From: Mesorhizobium denitrificans
GTDB taxonomy: Bacteria; Pseudomonadota; Alphaproteobacteria; Rhizobiales; Rhizobiaceae
Assembly: GCF_003403035.1 (NCBI RefSeq)
Contig: NZ_QURN01000001.1
Coordinates: 1 to 64,000 of the forward strand
Direction of reading: 5' to 3'
DNA length: 64,000 nt
Position 1 is the stretch's first letter. Each line of letters starts with the position of its first letter. This document shows positions 56,344-64,000 of the stretch, piece after piece. The translations under genes were made by a program, and so were the position numbers. The notes under the pieces were generated by a model that was not told where the DNA came from, searched no databases, and worked only from the letters and a program-made list of their open reading frames with translations.

Positions 56344-56371
56344 CCGGTCCGGACAGCAATGTCCGGGCCGG
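56344..56371 (+). terminator. Terminator hairpin after the LuxR-type gene
   Basis: CCGGTCCGGACA-GCAA-TGTCCGGGCCGG forms a 12-bp stem with one T-G wobble, followed by TTTATGC, 29 bp past the stop codon. Confidence 0.65.
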
Positions 56372-56500
56372 TTTATGCATATTGCGCAGCGGCCAACGGG
56401 CGCTGAAATTTTAAAATGCATCAGGCGAAATCCGCCAGCTTCTTAAAATTTGCGCAACCGTTTTTAGCGGCCTGCAATCACTGGTGGCATATCATGCACC

Positions 56501-56812
56501 ATGAGTACAAAACTCACACCCCTGCCAATCGCATTGCTGCTGTTAGGAGCGGCGGGCATGGGTTTTGTCGCTGGCAATGGCGATGCCGGTGCCAGCGCGG
56601 TTCACCTGATCAAAGGCGGTGAAACGATGGCCCGCAAGATCGGTGTGGCGTGCAACATCAAAGGCAACATCAGCGTCACGGGTGAGCGCATCTATCACAT
56701 GCCGGGCCAGCGCTATTACAACAAGACAATCGTAAGCAGCATTTACGGCGAACGTTATTTCTGTTCGGAAGTGGAAGCCCGGCGAGCCGGCTGGCGGCGG
56801 TCCAAGGTCTGA
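56501..56812 (+). CDS. Small exported protein with a sunset-type domain
   Basis: A 103-residue protein. An N-terminal hydrophobic stretch (IALLLLGAAGMGFVAGNG) is a signal or anchor. The rest (CNIKGNISVTGERIYHMPGQRYYNKTIVSSIYGERYFCSEVEARRAGWRRSK) is the short Cys-containing domain found at the end of rhizobial ExoI-type and thermonuclease-like proteins, here alone without a nuclease domain. The two Cys may form a disulfide in the periplasm. Its function is unknown. Confidence 0.72.
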   Translation: MSTKLTPLPIALLLLGAAGMGFVAGNGDAGASAVHLIKGGETMARKIGVACNIKGNISVTGERIYHMPGQRYYNKTIVSSIYGERYFCSEVEARRAGWRRSKV

Positions 56813-56957
56813 AACATATAATATCGTCTTGGCAACCAATAGGCGAATCAAGCCTTAACTTCCGCTACAATCGGCGCAGTGCGCAATCCGCACGGTCGCG
56901 TAGCTGCGCCAATCGTCGCGCATGACGGTTCGCCGCGCCGAGCGCATAGTCTAAGGC

Positions 56958-57287
56958 ATGTCGAAAACTCTCTTTCCATTGCCCGAAATTGAAGACGCCA
57001 GCGACGTGAAAACGATTGGCGAGCATATCAATGTTGGCTACCAGATCCGGGCGCACTGCACCCACACGGGATGCAATCACAACGTTCAGATCAATCTCGT
57101 TGTGGTGGCGCGCTATCTTGGTGCCGAGCACGGCGCCTCCTCTGAAGACCTGAAGCCGTATTTCTATTGCCCGCCCTGTCGCGAAGCCAAGTTAGACGAC
57201 GGGCACATCGTTTTCGCACACTACCCGCCAACCGCCCCTCATTGCGTAGTTGCAGAGCGGTGGATCGCCAGCCGACGTGCAGCCTGA
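56958..57287 (+). CDS. Hypothetical protein with a CxxC pair pattern
   Basis: A 109-residue hydrophilic protein. The segments AHCTHTGCNHNVQI and FYCPPCREAKLDDGHIVF contain four Cys in pairs, consistent with a zinc-binding fold that may recognise DNA, RNA or protein. No signal peptide or membrane segment is present. I do not recognise a named family. It stands alone, convergent with the PhnA-like gene. Confidence 0.6.
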   Translation: MSKTLFPLPEIEDASDVKTIGEHINVGYQIRAHCTHTGCNHNVQINLVVVARYLGAEHGASSEDLKPYFYCPPCREAKLDDGHIVFAHYPPTAPHCVVAERWIASRRAA

Positions 57288-57300
57288 TTTCAGGAAGGCG

Positions 57301-57597
57301 CTATCGCTTTCGCACGAATTCCGTTCGCAGCACCAAGCCCTTGATGGTGTCGTGACGGCAATCGATCTCTTCCGGGTTGTCGGTCAGACGGATCGAGCGG
57401 ATCACGGTCCCCTGCTTCAGCGTCTGGCCAGCGCCTTTCACTTTCAGGTCTTTGACCAGAACGACCGAATCGCCATCGGCAAGCACATTGCCTGATGCGT
57501 CACGAACCTCTGCGCTGCGCCCGGCTTCGGCAATCATTTCCGAGGCCGGACGCCATTCTCCGGTTACTTCATCATATACGTAGTCGTCGTCGCCCAT
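57301..57597 (-). CDS. PhnA/YjdM-like protein
   Basis: A 98-residue protein whose second half (VRDASGNVLADGDSVVLVKDLKVKGAGQTLKQGTVIRSIRLTDNPEEIDCRHDTIKGLVLRTEFVRKR) is the PhnA C-terminal SH3-like domain. The zinc-ribbon N-terminal domain of the E. coli protein is absent and replaced by a short acidic start. Despite the old name, a role in phosphonate use is not established for this family. Confidence 0.88.
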   Translation of the reverse strand: MGDDDYVYDEVTGEWRPASEMIAEAGRSAEVRDASGNVLADGDSVVLVKDLKVKGAGQTLKQGTVIRSIRLTDNPEEIDCRHDTIKGLVLRTEFVRKR

Positions 57598-57659
57598 GCT
57601 CGTCTCTGCCTGTCAGAATCAATCCGACTAGCTAGGGCGAGTATCGACAAAGCGCAATG

Positions 57660-58193
57660 TCAGCCGCCGATACGCTCAGCATAATCGTGCTTGAGCTTGC
57701 CCCAATGATCCCAGAACGGCTCCGTCGGCTTGCCCGCGATTTTTGCAAAAAGCACATCCAGATGGGCGTGCCACCCCGGCGCGATGTTCGCGAGAGCGTT
57801 GCGGTCACGTATGCGGCGATGCGTGAGCGTCAGCAGCACGGAATTCTCGCGCTCCACCAACTCGATCAGCACGCCGCCAGTGCTTCCCCATGTGAAGCCG
57901 ATCTTGTGCGGCGGGTCGAGTTCGGTGATCTCGCATTCCATGCTGTGTTCTTCGCCGAAGCCTTCAGGGCGCTTTCCGGGCGGCGTGGTCAGTTCATCAT
58001 TGCGCCACGTCAGTGTGAAGGGCGCGCCAATTTTCATTGTCATTGCGCCCGACGCGAGCCATTTGGCGCGCAAGTCGCTTTCGGTCACATAGGCCCACAC
58101 GCGGTCGATAGGTCCGGGCAGCACGCGGCGAATTGTAAGCGTCGAATCTTCGGAAAGGGCGCCATAGGCGTCCATAGCGGCAATCGCGTTCAT
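57660..58193 (-). CDS. SRPBCC/AHSA1-type protein
   Basis: A 177-residue START-like (Bet v1 fold) protein. LTIRRVLPGPIDRVWAYVTESDLRAKWLASG and GFTWGSTGGVLIELVERENSVLLTLTHRR are the AHSA1 pattern. It begins at ATG 58193 overlapping the ArsR gene (ATGA), so it is co-translated with it. Such ArsR/SRPBCC pairs are common and may bind a small hydrophobic ligand; the ligand is unknown. An in-frame start further upstream would run inside arsR. Confidence 0.9.
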   Translation of the reverse strand: MNAIAAMDAYGALSEDSTLTIRRVLPGPIDRVWAYVTESDLRAKWLASGAMTMKIGAPFTLTWRNDELTTPPGKRPEGFGEEHSMECEITELDPPHKIGFTWGSTGGVLIELVERENSVLLTLTHRRIRDRNALANIAPGWHAHLDVLFAKIAGKPTEPFWDHWGKLKHDYAERIGG

Positions 58194-58552
58194 TTGTCTT
58201 CTCCCTTGTTTTCCGAGGATTTGCGCGCATCTTCGCGCAACAATTTGTCGAGCGCGCTGAGCCGCGAGGTCCAGAATTGCTCGTAAAATGCCAGCCACTC
58301 ATGCGCGCTGGCTAAAGGTCCTGCTTCAAGGCGGCAGATATGCACGCGACCTTGCACCTCCCGCTTCATCAAGCCCGCATTTTCAAGCACCTTGATATGC
58401 TTGGAAGCGGCCGCCAGCGAAATTGCGAAAGGCTCGGCAAGCTGGCTCACCGTTCGCTCGCCTTCGGCAAGTTCGTGGAGCATTTGACGTCTCGTCGCAT
58501 CGCCCAGAGCGTGAAACAGCGTGTCGAGTCGATGTTCATTTAATTCAACCAT
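58190..58552 (-). CDS. ArsR-family transcriptional regulator
   Basis: A 120-residue winged-helix repressor: LDTLFHALGDATRRQMLHELAEGERTVSQLAEPFAISLAAASKHIKVLENAGLMKREVQGRVHICRL. The metal-binding Cys motifs of classical ArsR/SmtB are absent, so it is of the non-metal subgroup paired with SRPBCC proteins. ATG 58552 gives the family start but has no ribosome site; a TTG at 58588 is the alternative. The start codon sits inside a palindromic operator, so transcription may be leaderless or begin further upstream. Confidence 0.87.
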   Translation of the reverse strand: MVELNEHRLDTLFHALGDATRRQMLHELAEGERTVSQLAEPFAISLAAASKHIKVLENAGLMKREVQGRVHICRLEAGPLASAHEWLAFYEQFWTSRLSALDKLLREDARKSSENKGEDK

Positions 58553-58600
58553 GTGGTTGAATGTAGAAGAAACCCAATTAATAGTCAACCATGTGGTTGA
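58544..58600. promoter_or_regulatory. Twin ArsR operator palindromes
   Basis: TTCAACCATGTGGTTGAA (58544-58561) and TCAACCATGTGGTTGA (58585-58600) are the same inverted repeat, with starts 40 bp apart on equivalent positions. The first overlaps the arsR start codon, and the second lies about 30 bp upstream. Their identity and position suggest autorepression by the ArsR-type protein. Confidence 0.7.
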
Positions 58601-58632
58601 ATATTTTTACGGAGGCTGCGCTGCGAGCCCAG

Positions 58633-59841
58633 TCAGGCTGGAACCATTGTAGCCTGTCTTTGAGGGAATGGGCGAAACGTCATGAGGATAAGCACAGCCG
58701 CCAGCCCCATGCCCCACGAACCGATATACATCAGCGCGTAGCTGTCGAAGCGGTCATAGATCAGCCCGCCGAGTATCGGTCCCGTAGACATGCCAAGGCT
58801 ACCGGCCATTGCGGTGCCGCCAATGATCGTGCCCATCATCTTGAGCGGAAAATTCTCGCGTATGATTACGGCATAGAGCGGCATCGTGCCCGCATAGATA
58901 AATCCGACAAGCGCCGCCACGGCATAAAACGGCCCAAGCGTCGAGACGAAAACATAGGTCAGCACACCGAACGCCTGCGCCAGCAGCCCGATCACCAGCA
59001 CGCGCTGTGCGCCAAACCGGTCGCCCAGAATGCCAAACGCGATGCGTCCTCCCATCCCGGCCAGACCTTCCACGCTGTAGATTGTCACGGCTGCAATCAT
59101 TGGAATGCCGCAGGTCACGGCATAGCTCACCGTGTGGAATATCGGCCCGGAATGTGTCGCACAGCAAAAGAAATTGGCCAGCATCAAGGTTATGAATTGC
59201 GGCGAGCGCACCGCCTCCCTGACTGTCATATCTCCCTGCGGCTCAACCACGGAAACTTCGTTTTCCACGGTTGCAAGCGCAGGCGGGCGGCGCACCAGCA
59301 GCGCGGCGGGTATCATCAGCACGGCTGCGATCCCGGCAATAATCAGCATGGATTCCCGCCAGCCATTCGTTGTCACCAGCCATGCCGCAAGCGGCGCCAT
59401 CGTCATTGGCGCCATGCCCATTCCTGCAGATACGAGTGAAACAGCAAGCCCGCGCTGCGTGTCGAACCAGCCGGTCACGCACGCCATCATCGGTGCAAAG
59501 ACGGCGGCGGTGGATATCCCCACCAACAGGCCGAACAGCAACTGAAACTGCATCAGCGAACCCGACCGGCTCGCGAGAGCCAGGCTTGCCGCAAGTCCGA
59601 TCGAACCCGCCAGCACCACAGGGCGCGGACCGAACCGGTCTGAGAGATTTCCCCACACCATGCTTGCCGCCGCCATGGCGAGAAAGCCAATCGTCATGGC
59701 GGTGGAAATGCCGGTCACGGACCAGCCGGTTTCCTCAGACATTGGCCGCAGGAAAACAGGCAGTGAAAACATTGCGCCAATTGCAACGCAGCCCAGCAGG
59801 CCGCCAGCAGCGACGATAACCCATCGATAGGAACTGCTCAT
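58633..59841 (-). CDS. MFS transporter
   Basis: A 402-residue inner-membrane carrier with twelve hydrophobic segments. The loop 2-3 signature is GNLSDRFGPRPVV and its repeat is FGILGDRFGAQRVLV. PMTMAPLAAWLVTTNGWRESMLIIA is typical of monocarboxylate/oxalate-like MFS families. The substrate is unknown. It lies on the same strand as the ArsR/SRPBCC genes but upstream, with its own start at ATG 59841. Confidence 0.9.
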   Translation of the reverse strand: MSSSYRWVIVAAGGLLGCVAIGAMFSLPVFLRPMSEETGWSVTGISTAMTIGFLAMAAASMVWGNLSDRFGPRPVVLAGSIGLAASLALASRSGSLMQFQLLFGLLVGISTAAVFAPMMACVTGWFDTQRGLAVSLVSAGMGMAPMTMAPLAAWLVTTNGWRESMLIIAGIAAVLMIPAALLVRRPPALATVENEVSVVEPQGDMTVREAVRSPQFITLMLANFFCCATHSGPIFHTVSYAVTCGIPMIAAVTIYSVEGLAGMGGRIAFGILGDRFGAQRVLVIGLLAQAFGVLTYVFVSTLGPFYAVAALVGFIYAGTMPLYAVIIRENFPLKMMGTIIGGTAMAGSLGMSTGPILGGLIYDRFDSYALMYIGSWGMGLAAVLILMTFRPFPQRQATMVPA

Positions 59842-59968
59842 GTCTCTCTCCCGGCCGATCCGTTGCGCCCAAAAAGCAGATTTTGGGCGCGTGGTGCACC
59901 AAGGACGTTCGGCTGCAGCTTATGCCGACATGCGATGTCCAACAAATCCCGATGGGCGAAATCGACGT

Positions 59969-60121
59969 CTAGTCGTCTGCGTGAATGGCCGAAAAGGCGT
60001 TTGCATCCTGATCGCCAATAATGCTGACGGCGTTGTCACCGATAATGGAAAGGCTCGGCGCAGCAAGCCCTGCAATCAGCAAGGCGAATACGGTCAGACC
60101 AATGATTTTGGCTCGCGACAT
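59969..60121 (-). CDS. Small single-span membrane protein
   Basis: A 50-residue frame from ATG 60121, with TGAGGC upstream, encodes MSRAKIIGLTVFALLIAGLAAP (one membrane helix or signal) followed by a polar tail SLSIIGDNAVSIIGDQDANAF. The tail contains two copies of SIIGDxxA-like sequence. No family is recognised. Its start and length make it credible as a small membrane or secreted protein. Confidence 0.5.
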   Translation of the reverse strand: MSRAKIIGLTVFALLIAGLAAPSLSIIGDNAVSIIGDQDANAFSAIHADD

Positions 60122-60167
60122 TTGCCTCAAATGCGCGCGGCTGGCGGCGCTTTTATGGCGGGAAAGA

Positions 60168-60245
60168 TTATGCGAACTTCCAGAGCACCACCACAATGAG
60201 TGCCACAATGGTCACATAATGCGGAAAGTCAGCGCGAGATAACAT
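60168..60245 (-). CDS. Possible 25-residue hydrophobic peptide
   Basis: MLSRADFPHYVTIVALIVVVLWKFA is a minimal membrane peptide with a basic-aromatic start and a single hydrophobic run, just upstream of the 59969-60121 frame on the same strand. It has no ribosome site, so it may be chance. Confidence 0.22.
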   Translation of the reverse strand: MLSRADFPHYVTIVALIVVVLWKFA

Positions 60246-60444
60246 CCATTCTATTTCGCGCGGTGTGCCGGTTCTTACCATTCGGCAAATAGCGGTATAG
60301 CCTCTACCACCAGATTGCGCGTGCTGGGTGAGTATTATCGCGTATGTCATCAAATGACAGTGCAACATACGTCCTGCTCTGTGTAGGTTGCACGAAATGC
60401 AGTTGCTGCACTTTTGAGGGAACAATTCAGATGACAGGTGCTCG

Positions 60445-61935
60445 ATGGCGGTGACAAGCCGCCGTTCGATGGTGGGGTGGACGTCGGCCCTCTTCGCGAT
60501 TGGGCTTGCTGCACTATTTGTCATCGTTGGTGCAACGGCGTGGCTGATGAATCAGACGGCGGAGTATGCCGATGCCGCCGTCAGCGCTCGCGAAACCCGC
60601 GTCGCAATTGTCGATCTCAGATCTCTGGTTCAGGATGCGGAGAGTGGGCAGCGAGGCTACCTTCTCACCAGCAAAAAGAGTTACCTTGTGCCGTTCGAGA
60701 CGGCGCGCAACGAAATACCGAAGCGGCTGGAAATTTTGCGCAACCATGCGAGCAGCAACGCGGTTGCTGCCGCCCTGATCGATGATCTTTCATCAACGAT
60801 AGACGCGAAGCTTGCGGAGTTGTCGCAAACCGTGAACCTCGTCAACGACAACAAGCATGTTGAAGCGCTGGCCATCGTCGATAGTGATGTCGGCAAGAAG
60901 CTGATGGACGATGCGAGCGCGCAGTTCGACATCATGATCGCCGCAGCCGACAAGCGGTTCGCGCAAAGCATCGCGGAACAAAGAAGCAGCTTCAATGCGC
61001 TGCAATTCGTTTCCCTCATCGGCGCGCTGATCATTGTTTCTGTCGTTGCGGGCGCGATCTGGATTTTCGCGCGCTACACCCGCGAGTTGAACGCTGCACA
61101 AGTCGAAATCGAAGAGCTTAATGAAGGGCTGGAGGAGCGCATCAAGGAGCGCACGGTCGAACTGGGACGCGCCAACGAAGAAATCCAGCGCTTCGCATAT
61201 ATCGTGACGCATGATCTGCGCGCCCCGCTGGTCAACATTATGGGTTTCACCAGCGAGTTGGAGGCCAGCATCGCACCGATCCAGACATTGGTGAAAGATG
61301 CACAGGCTCGGGGCTTGGAAAACGAGGAAGCGCGCATTAGCGCGTCGGAGGATCTGCCGGAGGCCATCAGCTTTATCCGGTCCTCGACAAAGAAGATGGA
61401 TGGCCTGATCAACGCTATTTTGAAACTGTCGAGAGAGGGCCGCCGGGAATTGGTTCCCGAGCCGATCACGCTTCGGCCGCTCATCGAACAATGTCTCGAT
61501 TCCGTCCAGCACCAGATCAACGCGTCTGGCGGTGAAGCGGTACTTGATGTGCGAGCATCGCAGATCGTTTCAGACCGGCTTTCGCTGGAGCAGGTACTCG
61601 GAAATCTGATCGACAACGCCGTCAAATATGCCCAACCGGATCGGCCGCTGCGCATCAATATCCGCACGAAACCCGTACCGGGTCACAGGATCGCCATCGA
61701 GATTGAAGACAATGGACGCGGAATTGCCGACCATGACAGCGAGCGTGTCTTCGACCTGTTTCGCAGGTCCGGCACGCAAAATGTTGCGGGCGAGGGCATT
61801 GGGCTGGCCTATGTCAGGTCAGCAATCCGCAATCTCGGTGGCGAGATCACCCTTGCGTCACGCTTGGGTGAAGGCACAACATTCACGATCACTCTGCCTG
61901 AAATATTAAGAACCGCGGCAAGGACACAGCAATGA
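60445..61935 (+). CDS. CHASE3-domain sensor histidine kinase
   Basis: A 496-residue membrane kinase. The first membrane helix (about 12-34) leads to a periplasmic CHASE3 sensor domain with the family motif VQDAESGQRGYLLTSKKSYL, then a second helix (about 190-210), a coiled coil (EIEELNEGLEERIKERTVELGRANEEI), the H-box with His256 (FAYIVTHDLRAPLV), and the ATPase domain with NLIDNAVKYA, EDNGRGI and GEGIGLAYV. The start is ATG 60445. It overlaps the following receiver gene by 4 nt. Confidence 0.93.
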   Translation: MAVTSRRSMVGWTSALFAIGLAALFVIVGATAWLMNQTAEYADAAVSARETRVAIVDLRSLVQDAESGQRGYLLTSKKSYLVPFETARNEIPKRLEILRNHASSNAVAAALIDDLSSTIDAKLAELSQTVNLVNDNKHVEALAIVDSDVGKKLMDDASAQFDIMIAAADKRFAQSIAEQRSSFNALQFVSLIGALIIVSVVAGAIWIFARYTRELNAAQVEIEELNEGLEERIKERTVELGRANEEIQRFAYIVTHDLRAPLVNIMGFTSELEASIAPIQTLVKDAQARGLENEEARISASEDLPEAISFIRSSTKKMDGLINAILKLSREGRRELVPEPITLRPLIEQCLDSVQHQINASGGEAVLDVRASQIVSDRLSLEQVLGNLIDNAVKYAQPDRPLRINIRTKPVPGHRIAIEIEDNGRGIADHDSERVFDLFRRSGTQNVAGEGIGLAYVRSAIRNLGGEITLASRLGEGTTFTITLPEILRTAARTQQ

Positions 61936-62378
61936 GCGATAAAGGCAAATCCGTCACCATTGTTATGATCGAGGATGACGAAGGTCATGCGCGCCTCATC
62001 GAAAAGAATATCAGGCGTGCCGGCGTCAGTAATGACATCATTCCCTTTTCCAACGGTACGGATGCGCTCAACTATCTGCTCGGGCCAGATGGGTCGGGCG
62101 ACGTCAGCGCCGGTCGCCACCTGCTTATCCTGCTGGACCTGAATCTGCCGGACATGACCGGCGTTGACATCCTCGAACGCGTCAAGGCGAACAAGCACAC
62201 CAGGCCTTCCCCGGTTGTGGTGCTGACGACCACGGATGACGCCCGCGAAATTCAGCGTTGCTATGATCTCGGCGCGAATGTCTACATTACCAAGCCGGTC
62301 AATTATGAGGGTTTCGCGAATGCGATCCGTCAGCTCGGACTGTTCTTTTCTGTAATGCAAGTTCCGCAGACGGTTTGA
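61932..62378 (+). CDS. Single-domain response regulator (Rcp1-like)
   Basis: A 148-residue stand-alone receiver domain. The acidic pocket is IEDDEGHA, the phospho-acceptor is Asp69 (LLDLNLPD), and the conserved Thr and Lys are in LTTTDD and YITKPVN. It has the C-terminal form of receivers that follow phytochrome- or CHASE3-type kinases. The ATGA overlap with the kinase makes it the likely direct target. No output domain is present. Confidence 0.93.
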   Translation: MSDKGKSVTIVMIEDDEGHARLIEKNIRRAGVSNDIIPFSNGTDALNYLLGPDGSGDVSAGRHLLILLDLNLPDMTGVDILERVKANKHTRPSPVVVLTTTDDAREIQRCYDLGANVYITKPVNYEGFANAIRQLGLFFSVMQVPQTV

Positions 62379-63415
62379 TGCCAGACATACCTGTCCACCT
62401 TCTCTACATCGATGACGACGCCACTTTGGTTCGCCTGATCGAAAAGGCTGCGCAGCGGCGGGGTTATGGTTTGACGCACGCTCAAAGCGTTTCGGAGGGC
62501 ATGGAACAACTCGCGCAGCTTGAGCCGAGCCTCATCGTTCTGGATCATAATCTCGGTGATGGCACGGGACTGCTTTTCCTCAAGGAGCTTGAAAAGATAG
62601 ACGCCGCTCCGCCAGTCATTTACGTCACCGGCTCCACGGAAACGGCAGTTGCGGTCAACGCGCTTAAGGCTGGCGCATATGACTATGTGTCGAAGACAGC
62701 GGATGGCAATTTTCTGGAATTGCTGTTCAACGCAATCGAGTCCGCATTGGAGCGCTCGCGGCTCAATCGCGCGCGATTACTGGCAGAGCAGGAAATGCGC
62801 GAGGCGCGAGAGCGTGCGGAATTGTTGCTTTCCGAGGTCAATCATCGCGTTGCCAATAGCCTCGCCCTTGTCGCATCGCTGGTGCGCATGCAGGGGTCGT
62901 TGGTAAAGGACACCGCCGCTGCACATGCGCTTAGCGAAACCGAAGTTCGCATCAAGGCCATTTCCGGCGTGCATCGGCGTCTCTACCGCTCGACCGACAT
63001 CGGCAAGATCGCGCTCGACGAATACATGAGCGACCTCGTTTCGGATCTGGCGGGCAGCATCGCCGCTGATGGCCGCAAAAACATCATCGAGTTTGAAGGC
63101 GATTCGATCTATGTGTCGCCGGACAAGGCGGTCTCGATTGGAGTGGCCGTCACCGAACTCGTCACCAATGCGGTCAAATACGCTTATGCGGATCAATCGG
63201 CAGGCCGTGTACATGTCACCCTGTCCCTGCTGCCCGACAACCACGCCAGAATATCGGTCATTGACGAGGGCAGCGGTTGGGATGGCACCGGCGCCGTACA
63301 AGGCACTGGGCTCGGAACGCGCATCGTCAAGGCCATGATGACCTCGCTTAAAACGAAACTGGTTTACGCGCCTCGACCTGTCGGCACGGACGCGTCTTTC
63401 GAATTCGAGATATAA
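62378..63415 (+). CDS. Receiver-HisKA_2 hybrid sensor kinase
   Basis: A 345-residue soluble protein. The N-terminal receiver has acidic IDDDA, phospho-acceptor Asp56 (IVLDHNLGDGTG), VTGST and the conserved Lys in VSKT. A HisKA_2/HWE-type kinase follows, with His156 in EVNHRVANSLALVASLVRMQ and the ATPase motif ELVTNAVKYAYA. ATG 62378 overlaps the previous stop (TGATG); TTG 62375 is an alternative. HisKA_2/HWE kinases often control the PhyR-EcfG general stress response. Confidence 0.92.
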   Translation: MPDIPVHLLYIDDDATLVRLIEKAAQRRGYGLTHAQSVSEGMEQLAQLEPSLIVLDHNLGDGTGLLFLKELEKIDAAPPVIYVTGSTETAVAVNALKAGAYDYVSKTADGNFLELLFNAIESALERSRLNRARLLAEQEMREARERAELLLSEVNHRVANSLALVASLVRMQGSLVKDTAAAHALSETEVRIKAISGVHRRLYRSTDIGKIALDEYMSDLVSDLAGSIAADGRKNIIEFEGDSIYVSPDKAVSIGVAVTELVTNAVKYAYADQSAGRVHVTLSLLPDNHARISVIDEGSGWDGTGAVQGTGLGTRIVKAMMTSLKTKLVYAPRPVGTDASFEFEI

Positions 63416-63421
63416 GTAGGT

Positions 63422-64000
63422 TTACAGAAGTCGGCCGGTAATCTGATCGACGGCCCACAAGATCGCAAAGGCATGTACTGCAAATGTCGCGACCAGCCCG
63501 AGCCCGATCGCCGTCTGCTCCATACCTTGCATCGGCTTCAATTCGTGGCGCGGTTTAACCCCGCTTCCCGAGGTCATGATTCCCAACAAGGCAAAAACGG
63601 CTGCACAGACCAACAGCGCTGTGAGGGGAAACCCGACGCGCGCACCTAATCCGATGAATGCGGCGAGCAGCAGAAACGAACTGAGCGCACGCATCAGGGG
63701 CGTCTCGACGGCCTGCCTCAGTACCTGACCACCATCAAATTTCCAAACCGGTATCAAATTGGCGAGATTGAACAACGCTCCACAGCCAACGAATACAACG
63801 GCCAGAATCGAAACGCGCGCTAGTCCGGCATCGTGCGCGATGTGGCTAACACCCATCGCCACGATTACCACAAAGGCAGACAGCCCCGCTCCCATCAAGG
63901 CCACAAATCCAACTTCGAAGCGGGTATCGTAAGGACGTCCTCCGATTGCGATGCCGCCTAGGCCGGGGACAAAGATCATCCTTGTGTTACGGTGCCCAAC
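63422..64000 (-). CDS. M50-family site-2 metalloprotease-like protein, N-terminal part outside the window
   Basis: At least 192 residues of the C-terminal part are present; the frame is open to the window edge (VGHRNTRMIFVPGLGGIAIGGRPY). NLIPVWKFDGGQVLRQ is the third M50 motif with the zinc-binding Asp. The HExxH motif must lie beyond position 64000. Several hydrophobic segments fit an intramembrane protease. It is convergent with the sensor kinase operon. ATG 63979 is internal to the gene. Confidence 0.82.
   Translation of the reverse strand, partial: VGHRNTRMIFVPGLGGIAIGGRPYDTRFEVGFVALMGAGLSAFVVIVAMGVSHIAHDAGLARVSILAVVFVGCGALFNLANLIPVWKFDGGQVLRQAVETPLMRALSSFLLLAAFIGLGARVGFPLTALLVCAAVFALLGIMTSGSGVKPRHELKPMQGMEQTAIGLGLVATFAVHAFAILWAVDQITGRLL

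Overview
The window is a high-GC alphaproteobacterial chromosome segment, most likely from the Hyphomicrobiales (Phyllobacteriaceae/Brucellaceae neighbourhood). The evidence is a CP4-like class II EPSP synthase next to a FYDLN acidic protein and tRNA-Ala(GGC), the glk-mgsA / ABC exporter-dapB-gpmA block, FzlA and NDUFA9-like proteins, a GTTC-N7-GTTC LexA box and a GGAAC-N16-CGTT (sigma EcfG) promoter. No species can be named from sequence alone.

Layout. 1-352: 3' end of an IS21-family element (istB plus terminal repeats) that has decapitated a GMC oxidoreductase gene. 353-8956: a catabolic cluster (GMC dehydrogenase remnant, aldehyde dehydrogenase, HutC-type GntR regulator with a palindromic operator, CoA-transferase, acyl-CoA dehydrogenase) followed by a polar amino-acid-type ABC importer. 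9153-14321: BrkB-like membrane protein, tRNA-Ala, FYDLN protein, aroA, Fur-family regulator, 6-phosphogluconate dehydrogenase. 14332-19086: a five-gene branched-chain/amide-type ABC importer on the minus strand. 19187-19404: a MITE-like element. 19404-31497: membrane protein, pncB, MATE exporter, flavoprotein reductase, Na+/H+-antiporter-like protein, D-Ala-D-Ala carboxypeptidase, comM behind a LexA box, mutarotase-like protein and kinase, and a lysine/alanine/proline-rich histone H1-like protein. 31606-45786: GST, NodFE-like ketosynthase and acyl carrier protein, CsbD behind a stress promoter, NDUFA9-like protein, TauE/SafE exporter, uppP, fzlA, queG, an SDR protein, mepA, mgsA, glk, an exporter, dapB and gpmA.

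45855-55185: the main accessory region. An element of about 9.2 kb sits in tRNA-Leu(CAG). It is bounded by an imperfect 30/29-nt repeat of the tRNA 3' end, with rho-independent terminators at both boundaries and paired TGTTGGTA arm-type sites with the same 12-bp spacing near both ends. It carries a P4-type integrase, an unknown protein, an AlpA-like regulator, an HTH/zinc-ribbon protein, a second tyrosine recombinase, and a type III restriction-modification-like Mod/Res pair. The Res C-terminal nuclease motif is non-canonical (PD...DPH instead of PD...ExK).

55541-64000: LuxR-type regulator with a pseudo-receiver, small secreted or zinc-binding proteins, PhnA-like protein, ArsR/SRPBCC pair with twin palindromic operators, MFS transporter, two tiny membrane ORFs, a three-gene CHASE3 kinase / receiver / receiver-HisKA_2 kinase operon, and the 3' part of an M50 site-2 protease gene running off the window.
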